22,725 nucleotides of DNA from Phialocephala subalpina (taxonomy: Eukaryota; Ascomycota; Leotiomycetes; Helotiales; Mollisiaceae), in the NCBI GenBank assembly GCA_900073065.1, contig FJOG01000055.1, positions 1-22,725 on the forward strand, read 5' to 3'. Under the pieces are notes generated by a model. It ran no database searches. It worked only from the letters and a program-made list of their open reading frames with translations, and was not told the origin of the DNA. Numbering within the stretch: the first letter of the stretch is position 1; each line of letters starts with the position of its first letter. The position numbers and the translations under genes are program-made. Of this stretch, positions 9,182-18,402 are shown in pieces.

Positions 9182-11373
9182 ATGAGGATCTTCAGTATAA
9201 TCCTACCCTTCTTCTATAGAGTCACGATCTCATCGGCCCTATATCCGATTCGCGATGATATGTCTCTGTCAGCTCCAGGTCCATTGAATCCACGCCAGGA
9301 TGCGATAGCCTGCATAAACGAGACCAGTCTCGCCGAAGCCTCTGAAGAAGACCTTACGGCAGCCAGCAGCTACTTCAGAAGCTGGCTGGAAGGGCTTGCA
9401 GGTGATGCTCAACGCCTACAAGAGTACCTCTCACATGGTCACACCTTCTTGTCATTCTTTGGCCATGAACATTGGGGCTCGAGCAATTTCGGGTGTAATC
9501 TCGAACATGGCTGCCACCAGGAACCGAAATGTTCCGAGGTGAAGAACTTCCAACTCCAGCATCGCCGGGGCAGGGCAGACGAAGAGATCGAGAGAGATAC
9601 AAACATTATATTCCTCATCTATCTACAGATATATGCACAGAACAACTTTTTTATAGCCCTCACGGTGGGTGGTACTTCTCCGCAATGTATGCAATACTTA
9701 CTAACTTCTCGTTCAGGACGGAATGACATCTGCTCGTGAAAGCGTTGGTTTAATTAGCGACAAACTCACGGAAGACTTCACTCGTCAACCCGATACGGCC
9801 GCTGGCGCCACTTGTGAGATGTCTGGCCTCATTGGGGGCATCATTAAGACAGTAGTCATAGCCAAACTCAGGCGTGAGTTCTTCGTGCTCTCGGTGGTCA
9901 CGACCACCATACAAGCAGGCGGCGACACATTCTCGGCTGGTACCCTTGCTGTGCCGCTTGGTGTCTCAAATTTGGCGGTGATAGGGTTCAACGAGTATCT
10001 CGCAGAAATCCAATCCATGAATGAGATCATTGTTTCTACCAAGCAGCTTCACGCGCTGCACCTTCAAAGGGAACAGATAGAGGAAAAGAGTAAGACCCCG
10101 AAGAACCCGAACCAACCCTACATCGATCAAACATACGAAATCGACGTGTGTGGCGAAGCAAAACATGGCAGCCGCAGTTTCACGAATTCGGCTTCGATGA
10201 AAAGGTATGTCGAACATCAGTTCAGTGAATACCGCAGATACCTCTCGATCATATGGGGCGACTTTATTCGCCCAAACATGACCGATCCCGAGTCCGTACA
10301 AAGAACAACACTCTGGCTAGGGAGAGTCGGTAATCTGATGGGGCTGTGGGTGAGGGAGAAAGATGCTCTTGGCAGCAGCAATGAGTATGTGTTCATCTGT
10401 CCTTTCTCTAGGCTGGACAAGCTCGCTAACACACCAGACAGGATCCTGGATAGAAGAATGCAAGCCTACATGATGTCTGCCGCATGGAGAGGTAGCCGCT
10501 GCTGGCTTGAATGCCAAGTCGGGGGAGATTTCCACGCCACATGCAAAGGATCCGATCATCGCTTCTGTCCTAACGTAAACGAGATCTGCCAAGCGCAATG
10601 CTGGACTACCTTTGAAGTCGGTAATCACATCGTCCCGTTGTACGGCCACGACAAAGTAGGTGACTGGCAAGAAACTCTGCCTGACATTCTCAACTCGTCT
10701 CGCAACAGCTACTTCAAGCATGGAAATGTCCTCGAGCCGCCAGGGCTTAATGCCGGTACGACGAATGTGACTGAGCTTATGGATGCGTATGATACGGATA
10801 CGATTCAGTTGCCGGTATGCCGGAGTCGAAATGCTGTCGTGAGACCGGTGGAAGCTTCGAGCAAGAGCTTCGCTTGTTCTTGTGGCAATTGGATGTCGAA
10901 CGAGACGGCTGGGTTCTTGGATACGATTCAGATGGGGCACAAGTCGCTCGATTACACAAAAGGTTGGGCAGCAGAGACTTTCCTCCATATTTGCCCCGAG
11001 GTATGAATTAATACTAAATCCCCACACCTTCATTCCCCTTCTCGCATTTTTTTCTAATATCCAAGTACAGACACTCAAAGATCACCCGCCCCTAACCCAA
11101 TATCTCGAATTCTGTGCCCTCGGTATCCATGAAGGCCGCCACTCGGCTCAGCTTGGGAAAGACCCCTTGTGCGACTCTATATTCCACCATGTTCGACAGC
11201 AACGCTGGACCGAGAGGGAGGCGAATATCAAGTTCTGTGAGCGGGAGTATTGGGAAGATGCCGGGGTCGTTCTTGATACGTATGGTGAGTATCAGGGCAG
11301 ATGTAAAGGTTTCTTGAAGTGTAGGGGGGAGATGAAGGGGTATATTTGGGATACTGATAATCACTACGAGTGA
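9182..11373 (+). CDS. Probable secreted Cys-containing fungal protein, unknown function
   Basis: There are three exons, 9182-9664, 9717-11000 and 11071-11373, encoding 689 residues. Intron 1 (52 nt) runs from GTGGGT to GTTCAG with the branch site TTACTAAC. Intron 2 (70 nt) runs from GTATGA to TACAG. Both keep phase 0. The N-terminus (MRIFSIILPFF, with a possible cleavage after Ala19) resembles a signal peptide, though Arg13 weakens it. A Cys-bearing block at about residues 89-117 has the spacing FG.EHWG...F.CN....C.....C. Further Cys-rich stretches lie in the second half (such as CWLECQVGG, CPNVNEICQAQC, SFACSCGNWM), and exon 3 ends in CKGFLKCRGEMKG. These would suit disulfides in a secreted protein. 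I do not recognise the family. A broken relative lies at 13230. The gene itself shows no stop or frameshift. Confidence 0.75.
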
Positions 11374-13229
11374 GGGAGGGGTGAAGTGAGATCTGAGAAA
11401 GGCGGTCTTTTACACGCATTTGGTTGATTGGGGTTGGTGTTTAGGTCTTCGCGGTAGGGTTTTGTTTATTGGTTTTCTCCAAGCTGTGGGGGTAAACCGT
11501 TCGGGAAAGGTCCAATACCGCTGCTTGCCTCTTTGTGGGACTGAAAGTCATGAGGTCATGGGAGCAGCTCTGACTTGGAAGTTCACCATCGCACCTTCCT
11601 CTCAACGGCGACGGGGAACACAGGCTATGGCGGTCTTCTGGATTGTTTTTCTTTGAGCTTGTTTTTCATTTCCGATTAATTTAACATCATCGCCACTCAC
11701 ATCAATGATCCTTTTCCTTGTGCCTCTCACTATGCTCCGCTGACACTCCTGGCTGTTCCCTCCACCTTTTCTCGTTCTGTCAGCCTTTCGTCAAGGCAGT
11801 CTCGATGTTCAGGCCGGGTGCACGTCCGCGAGTGCCCGTAAGACCTGCTGACAATCGATGATGCCATCCTTGGTGGGTGTCACGAACATTACCAAGCCTC
11901 AATCCCGACTGGCTACCGGAGTCCGCGGCGGGTAGGCGGTGACTGATGTCATGAGTTTTGACTACAGCATCTATCTACGTTGAGGAAAGTCACCTCAATG
12001 GGGCCAACACTCGAGACGGTTTCTAATCTTGTGTAGCCAGGGACATCTGTGCCGGAAGGGGTCAAGCTGGGATCATGACAGCGGCAGCTAGAGGACTAGT
12101 GTCTGGACTTGCTCGTGAGCTTGGAAACGATCTTGAAGGTCGGAATGGAAGCACCATCTCACAGTCGAAGAACGACTTCGCGATACCCACACACATCACT
12201 ACTTTGCGATCCTACCAATCGACGGATCGTTGGTGTTGGAATGGATTCGGGACTTAAGCTTTTGACAAGTGTCATGTGCGCGGACGAGCGTTAGTTTACC
12301 ATACTTCATGAAGTTGAGCTTACATCATCTATGATGGACATTTTTCTGAGAACCCTCGTGTGGGAAAGTGCATGTACTAGTATTCAAAGATTGGATCTTG
12401 TGGCGAGGCTAATGTGTTTGCAGGTTGTCTGTGACAACTTCATTATGTATTGACAGGTAGAGACACCATCGGGCTATCAGTGCTATCAGGTGTCTCCCGC
12501 GTACGAGAGGTCGAAGGCTGTCAGAGAAGATGAATAATGTTTCTTTTACATGCGATGCTGAAGAAACCTACGCCTTCCAGACGCATTGAAGTGGATGTGC
12601 TCTACCATGAGAGTTACAAGTTGATTGTTGCGACGATGCCAAAATTCGTGGAGTCGAACTTAATCACCTTCATCTTTAGACCGGAACTTACACGGTAGTC
12701 GCGACATCATGATTTATTTTCGATGTTGCGTTGTAGCCAGCAGCGATTTATCACAAGCTCATGCTTCAGAAGGCAAGGTCACCTTCATTGGCACATCTGA
12801 CAGCTTGACATCCTAACGCTTTTGTGTATGTTCAATGAGACGTGGTCGTGTTTGATGCAACTTAGATGTTGCAAAAGGCTGGATACGGACGAGACAACTC
12901 ATCATCGCGATATCAATGACACTTCTGGCAGTGCTGGAAAAATCACCCGTGACCTCAGATATTCAGGGGCACGAGTGACGAGGTTCTCTTTCTTCTTCAG
13001 TATTTGCTTTGCTCGTCAATTCGATTCTTGACAATATCCCTTTTTGTCACTCCTGTTCAAGGCCTGCCTTTTACACGCAGGGTGCAGTCCGCGACGGTCA
13101 ACCACACGCCTACTTGTGGCACATCAGCAAAATATTGACTTCATTTCCATATCAAGTTCCGGATGACTTCCTCCATGGTTTCCTCCCGATCAAAATGGAC
13201 TCCCGTGCTCTTGATTTTGTGCTCTGCCT
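11374..13229. other. Gene-free interval, possibly decayed coding DNA
   Basis: Base composition is ordinary, but no long frame or recognisable domain is present on either strand in 1.86 kb. A few short stretches read like protein, for example the plus-strand frame 12137-12262 with YFAILPIDGSLVLEWIRD, but stops bound them and I cannot assign a family. Frames at 11420-11656 and 12075-12294 are not supported. Lying between two members of one family, it may hold remains of further duplicates or old inserts. Confidence 0.4.
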
Positions 13230-13714
13230 TTGACGCTGCATGTGCCTTTGCTTTTCAGGGGAGACGCGCACTCACCGATGAGCAGGAGCACTCAGGAGCA
13301 CCAATTAGTCGATCCACGACTGTTAGTGTGCGATGACTACTTTGACTGGAATCCCGAAAATCGGAAGGACGCGTCTGGCGATGAGTTCTTCTTCAAGTGG
13401 TGGTCTACAACTCAAAAAAATCCGAAGAAGATGCTGATGCTAGGCAGCCGTAAGATTGATCTTTTCGGGCTCTTCGGAAAGGATCATTGGGGAGAAGATT
13501 CTTTTACTTGCAATATGTATGCGGACTGCAAGATAAGTCTGGATTGTGCCAAGATCTTGATATATCAGACGTTGTTCCGGAACGGTAGGTCGGATCACGA
13601 GATTCGACAAGACGTTCCGGAAAATCGAGTTTGCATACAACAAGCTCGTCGTAATTGCTAGGATTATGTCACATGCTTATGTACGTGCCCATGACATCCA
13701 CCTAAGCGCGGCGT
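13230..13714 (+). pseudogene. Broken paralogue of the 9182-11373 secreted-protein family
   Basis: The frame at 13230-13660 carries LFGLFGKDHWGEDSFTCNM, then two more Cys at the same spacing as in the upstream gene (FG.[ED]HWG...F.CN....C.....C, 29 positions without a gap). The frame opens at a TTG with a TGA 18 nt upstream, so no clear start is seen; an acceptor TTTTCAG at 13253-13259 could begin an exon at 13260. Similarity then switches by +1 frame near 13590-13615 and continues as FAYNKLVVIARIMSHAYV before ending. Everything equivalent to the remaining roughly 520 residues of the intact gene is missing. Seen: motif match and frame switch. Inferred: truncated, frameshifted duplicate. An unusual short intron cannot hide the frameshift without introducing a stop. 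Confidence 0.65.
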
Positions 13715-13947
13715 CCTGCTTCAGGAGATTCTGTGTCACGGAAGAAGGTCGCATGGATGTTGTGCCACCTTTAACCTTACCAGGTGATATCATCTGCATC
13801 ATCAAGGGGAATCGCATTCCTTTTGTGCTTCGGAAATCGAGGAGAGAAGATTTGCTGGTGTATCAGCTTGTTGGTTGCTGCTATGTTCATGGAGTGATGG
13901 ATGGTGAACTAAAGATCTCTAAAGCCGAGACTTTTACTCTTTCATAA
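13715..13947 (+). pseudogene. C-terminal remnant of a HET (heterokaryon incompatibility) protein
   Basis: The last 75 or so codons before the TAA at 13945-13947 match the C-terminal module that follows the HET domain in many fungal incompatibility proteins: RRFCVTEEGRMDVV, then LPGDIICIIKGNRIPFVLRK, then YQLVGCCYVHGVMDGEL. The HET domain itself, normally several hundred residues upstream, is absent; instead the same frame runs back into the secreted-family fragment. HET proteins trigger cell death when unlike individuals fuse; a lone C-terminal piece should not do so. The junction near 13715-13725 is approximate. It could be transcribed as a chimera, but the upstream frameshift argues for a pseudogene. 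Confidence 0.7.
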
Positions 13948-14740
13948 TTATTATCAATTGATATTCAAGTTTCGTTGACTTGGCTTGCTTGTATTGGCGA
14001 CTAGAGAGCGGGAAGGAAGAGGACTTCGAGTGCCATGTTCGGGGGCGTCGTGTGCGTTAGTCCTGTAGTCGTCTATGATTTCAATTAACATCGTGCCCGA
14101 ACCCGTTGGTGATAAGTAAATAGGAAGTGGGACTAGAGAATCAATTTTAAAAACTGTCGGTCGCGTAGAAATCCATCTTGAGCACTATTTATTTTAGGCG
14201 CAAGATTTTGCGAAGCATCAGCTGAAAGAATATTTTATAGACACTTTGCTACGTAGGTGGAATATCAGGTCATGTGAGCCCGCATGGTAGGTAGTTAGAA
14301 CCTGCGGCATTTGTAACCCTAACTCCCCTGTGTCGGGTGCTTGTCTAGGTTTGGTGTTGTTGGTGTTGCTTACTGGCTATGCCAAACTGCCTGGCTGTCT
14401 CATCCACTCAGGAGTGCGTCCTGCCCCTGCGGTCACCGTCCATGTCTGCTAGAGCTTCGATCGTGAAGGTTCCTTCCACTTCAACAGCGTGATTAAGCGA
14501 CTAGGGGCCATAACTCGCAGGATACAATTCGACACCATATCCTTTAATGGGCACCGTGCATGGGCCGTTTTGGTGATACACCGCGCTAAGCCGACTGGGT
14601 CAGGGTGCGCAGGTGGCTGGAGCATTCGCCTTGCCCAGCTCCATCAAAGGCCTGCATAGTCTCGCGCCGATCTAGCAACCTCGAAAGCTCTCTTCCTCAA
14701 TCACCTCCACGTGCCATCCCATCCTCAGAGATTGAAAACA
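13948..14740. other. Gene-free interval
   Basis: No coding frame longer than about 60 codons, RNA gene or repeat is apparent in this normal-composition stretch between the HET remnant and the next AT-rich block. Confidence 0.5.
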
Positions 14741-14930
14741 CGTAAGAGTTATAAATATATATAAAAGATTTAAACTAAAAAAAAATAAGTAAACTAAGTA
14801 ATTTAAAAGTTTATATTATAAAATATCTCGCTTACAAATATTATGGAAACCTTATAGAATAATAAGGTTTAATTATTAATTATATATAAAAACACGAAAA
14901 GTAGAAATAAAAATAGTTGCGAAAGGAATT
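14741..14930. repeat. Small AT-rich RIP-like block
   Basis: A short, abruptly AT-rich island inside normal sequence. It shares an 18-nt A-rich string ending TAAGTAAAC (about 14778-14794) with the AT-rich element at 20643-21196 (about 21062-21079), which may mean a related element or may be chance. No terminal inverted repeats were found. Confidence 0.55.
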
Positions 14931-15685
14931 TCGGTTATAAGGGAGCTAAAATAGAAACTATACTTAGGGCGGGAAACAAAGAGACAGAACTTGGAAAGTA
15001 TAGTCGGGAGCTGAATTAGCCTCTTAAGGGTGTCAAAACAGCTCCTTAATACATGTTTAGGCTGCTCAGGCCCTGCGTACTCTCGGCTCAGGTTAAAGCG
15101 GCCGCTGCTTATGCCCAGAGACTAAAACGGAACCAGCAAGGATAAAATTAGAGTCTGACTTTCGTGGTAATCTGCGACGAAACCTGACCGGCTTCGTTTC
15201 CAACGCGGTTAGTCAGCGTCGCCGCTCTGCCAGGCGTTACTCACCCTCGCCTCACCCTCTGCTCAGGTTGCTCAGGCACGATCCTGCTCTCGTTTTCGGT
15301 AACTAGTCATTCTTTGCTCTAATTTACTTCTGTCCTGCGAATGTTGTCAACTTTACACGACTATATCTAGGAAGGCCAAATCGGCTCCCAAGGATCCCAA
15401 ACTAGACCCCCTAAAATAAATCATTCAATTTTTCAAGGCATATTCCTCTCGACAAGAGAGCCCTGGCTCTTTTCCATGGAGAATGTGCCCTCGTCCCAAA
15501 TCTTTGCTCTTTCGTATATTTTCATCCACGAGACCACTTGACTACTCCCTCATCCGATCCCTCGAATTTGCTTGTACATTACAAATTCTTGTTTTAATAG
15601 ACTACTGTAGTGGGGATCAAGCATGTGTCATGTGACCGAGTGCCTTGCGAGGCTAGGATCCTCTACACACTTCACTGACTTTAGG
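14931..15685. other. Gene-free interval with GCTCAGG motif copies
   Basis: No gene is seen. The heptamer GCTCAGG occurs at 15064, 15086, 15261 and 15270, the last two almost adjacent. This may be debris of a repeat, but no boundaries can be drawn. Confidence 0.4.
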
Positions 15686-15926
15686 TGTTGGAAGACCCTT
15701 TAGGAAGGAAGCATCACCGTAGGAGAAAGGTTCTTTAGGACGAGGTGTAAAAGGTTCTTTAGGCAATGACTTGTAAAAAGAAGAGAAGTATATAGAAAAG
15801 TATCTTTGTAACCTAGGCCTATTTTGATAGGATTCTCCATCTTAGACTTTAATTTAGAGAATTATCACATTCTAAAAGCCAACAACCTTCTTAACCCTAC
15901 TTCTATCCTAACTCGTCGCCCTAACA
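15686..15926. mobile_element. Possible solo LTR (copia-like)
   Basis: A 241-bp stretch begins TGTTGGAAG and ends CCCTAACA, giving the TG...CA ends and short inverted termini (TGTTGG / CCTAACA) typical of Ty1/copia LTRs. Inside are a TATATAG box (about 15789-15795) and a 24-bp-spaced direct repeat, AAAGGTTCTTTAGG, at 15726-15739 and 15750-15763. The five flanking bases differ (TTAGG and CGCAA), so no target duplication is seen, and no primer-binding site or retroelement protein follows. This is a moderate guess. Confidence 0.33.
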
Positions 15927-16017
15927 CGCAACCGGTTAAGATCCGGCATCCGACATCCGTTCTCGCGGCCTTAGGGAAGAGTCAATATCAAACCAGGGCT
16001 CCGAAGTGCACATAGAT

Positions 16018-17191
16018 TTACTTTCTTGCGTAACACTTCTTCTGGTGGCGAGTGAGGTTCTTTTTCTCCGTGTACGATTTTAGACAGTTGCTGCAAGTGA
16101 AACTCAGAATACTCCTAGGTTCATGGTTATTCTTGAGGTGCGCTTGGCGCTCTCGTTCTTCTGCAGCTCCTTTCCAAGCACAGTAATTCGGGTAGTATGG
16201 GCACTTCTTCGGTTTTATATGTGTCTTCAAGTGTTTTCTAAAATTTTGTTAGCGTCGAGACCGCGGACGAATATGAGTAGGTCGAACAAACTTCAACTCG
16301 CCAGCAGTATACTCTCTGTTAGGCTGACGGCAGCCAGGCCAAGAGCAATAGGACTTCTTGTCTATAACTGGAGTTCTGTCATCGTGTGTTTCGATTGTGG
16401 TATTCCCGGCACTATAAGGCATGAAAGGACACTGAGGGGTTGCATTCTGGTAGACAGGAAATGAAGTATCGATGTGTATTCCGTCGTCATGTCGAGTGAG
16501 AGGGATGTGATGACCCTGAGGCTGACTGAGCTGTGAATAGGAGCCAGGCAGTAGAACAAGAGAGTTGCCCTGCTGCATTCCATCTTGAAACTATGAATCT
16601 AGATGATGGCTCCCTGAATAGTTCACAGAGGCTTGGAAATTCAAAATAGATGTTGTGCTTGGGCTTATGTCGTCGAAAGGTAGCTGGGCTTGGTATGTTT
16701 GAGCAAGCTGGGCATCCACTTCGCTGTCAAGAGATGACAGAGTATGCGGGACTGACCATTCATGCCCACTGGTGATATCCTCAGGGGCCGGAAATATGAC
16801 TTGCGAGCAAGAAGCTAGATCTGGTGAAAATCCAATTCCCGCTGTAACTAGGGGATTGCTCAGCAAATACTTCATCTGGGATGGCAAACTGTAAAGGGGA
16901 CTTACTGGCTTCATCTACACATTCCACTACATTCAGGGCCATGGTTCCACCATCTGTGTATTCCACAGGCATACCCTCCTGATACGCGTCAAGTTCCATA
17001 TTTCCTGTTATGCCCTGTTAGCCGCTTGGGTCCAGAAGAGTGGATTTGAGACTTCTAGGCTACTCCTTGCCACAAGGAACGAGTATAATTCCAGACGTAT
17101 TCTACAGTATATAGATGACGATCTCTCTGCGCTTCTTACCTCCTATGTCAAATTGCCTACCAGAGTACGCTATAGCAGTCGATTGATCCAT
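16018..17191 (-). CDS. C2H2 zinc-finger protein, probable transcription factor
   Basis: Five exons fit by splice sites and phase: 17191-17140, 17004-16906, 16847-16627, 16572-16292 and 16237-16018 (290 residues; the exon 3 start could instead be 16841). Donors are GTAAGA, GTAAGT, GTGAAC and GTTTGT. Three fingers lie at the C-terminus: Cys200, Cys205, His220, His224 (ending KKHLKTHIKPKKC, a classic inter-finger linker); Cys230, Cys237, His251, His256; and Cys266, Cys269, His282, Cys286, the last a C2HC type. The N-terminal 190 residues are acidic, Ser- and Gln-containing, low in structure, and may activate transcription. It should act in the nucleus. Oddity: without the intron 16626-16573, an in-frame TAG (16593-16591) interrupts the protein, so intactness depends on that 54-nt intron. 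Confidence 0.7.
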
Positions 17192-17857
17192 TCTCCCAAT
17201 AGTCTGTAAAAAATATGAAGACCCATAAAGTTTAGAAAAGGTGAATGTTTAAATGCGCAGTGAATAATGACGGCAGAGTAGGACTTTTCTTAGTGATGTT
17301 CCGAAATTCTTGAGAGCTACCCGCTTCGCCTAATGTCTCTATCATCCAGGTCCCCAGGGATCTTAATATCTGAGCTCAGGAGCCTTGCAGGCTTGAGGAC
17401 TAGGAATCGAACGCCACAAAAGCGGCAGAAACATGATTGACCTGTACTGTGTCGTCCGTTAGCCGATGCGTTGTACAAATCAAATTATTCTGGTGACATA
17501 CACCGAAAATGTTTCTATTTCACCCTGCTGTCACCAAAGTGAAGTAATCTATTTTCTGCCTTGCCGGTTCGCCTAAATCAACTAAGTTCATGGCCCTCAA
17601 ACCGTTAGCTGCAATGCCTGCATGAGTCCTGCCCCTAAGAAATGATGTAATGCGCTAGGCCTCTGCTGTTTTCCACGATAGATGATGTGGCTCCAATCGG
17701 CTTGTTCTGGCCGCATTCACCGAGAAATCCAACATTCTATGTCGTCCCATCACCACGAAGTAAAGAAGCCATGTCAGCATTACGAGACGCATCTAGCTTC
17801 TCTAACCTAGTAACTGAGCCATGTTTCCCAGGACATCGACTGTGCGAGCCCTCCCTC
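17192..17857. other. Gene-free interval upstream of the zinc-finger gene
   Basis: This is presumably the promoter of the minus-strand zinc-finger gene. No reading frame, RNA gene or repeat is supported here. Confidence 0.45.
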
Positions 17858-18030
17858 TATGCGTGAGGCCCAAGCTTTTTCTATGCAGGAGGCCTCTGGC
17901 TTTTCACATGCGTGAGGCCTCAGGCTTTCCATATGTAGGAGGCCTCTGACTTTTCGCGTGCCTGAGGCCTAGGGCTTTACCTATGCAGGAGGCCTCTGAC
18001 TTTTACATGCATGAGGCCCCCCGCCTATGC
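17858..18030. repeat. 25-bp minisatellite, about seven copies, alternating two subtypes
   Basis: The core GAGGCC recurs at 17865, 17889, 17914, 17939, 17964, 17989 and 18013, a spacing of 24-25 bp. Units resemble ATGCRKGAGGCCTCWG followed by CTTTT. Two subtypes alternate: TGAGGCC (copies 1, 3, 5, 7) and AGGAGGCCTCTG (copies 2, 4, 6), so the real unit may be a 50-bp dimer. No reading frame runs through it consistently. It lies about 375 bp upstream of the deaminase-like gene. Confidence 0.9.
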
Positions 18031-18402
18031 AAAAGGTTCTCTGGGCCGCCAATCGCACCAACTCGGTCCACAACTCGGTGTATTTCGTCACCAGCAAAAG
18101 GAGGCAGAATTGCGTAGAATTAGTCAACATGTATTCCAGAGTCGCCAAATGCGTTTTGAGAGGACCGGAGGATTTGCTGCCAACTTCTTGGTCTCCCTTC
18201 TTTTTTCAGTTTATAAAGGCTATCTATGATCTTCCAGAACATGGTAGAGTAGGGAAATACTTAATGAGACGACTCAACTACCTATTGCTCCACCCTACAT
18301 AGTTATTCTTCGTCTCTACTTCTACTATCGATACTTCAATCTTTCACCATCTCTCACCTCTTAATTATCCTACTGGGCTCTCAGTTACCGTACTACATCG
18401 CA
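18031..18402 (+). promoter_or_regulatory. Promoter and leader of the deaminase-like gene
   Basis: A TATA box, TATAAAGG, lies at 18212-18219. It is followed by a C/T-rich stretch (about 18295-18370), typical of fungal leaders, and the ATG at 18403 in context CGCAATG. Small frames here (18011-18302) are not supported. Confidence 0.5.

Noticed and set aside
12075..12294. Overlapping short plus-strand frames
   Set aside because: They are about 60 codons, in competing frames, with no recognisable family; noted only within the intergenic entry.
12640..12670. tRNA B-box-like strings (also near 2700, 9165 and 17405)
   Set aside because: None has a flanking T-stem, acceptor stem or A box, so no tRNA gene is supported.
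16018..16914. Two separate minus-strand genes, 16591-16914 and 16018-16578
   Set aside because: Both share one reading frame around a TAG and are joined by consistent splice sites into one zinc-finger gene; separate genes would leave the fingers without a good start.
17858..18030. CRISPR-like array
   Set aside because: The units are directly adjacent with no unique spacers, and the organism is a fungus; it is a minisatellite.
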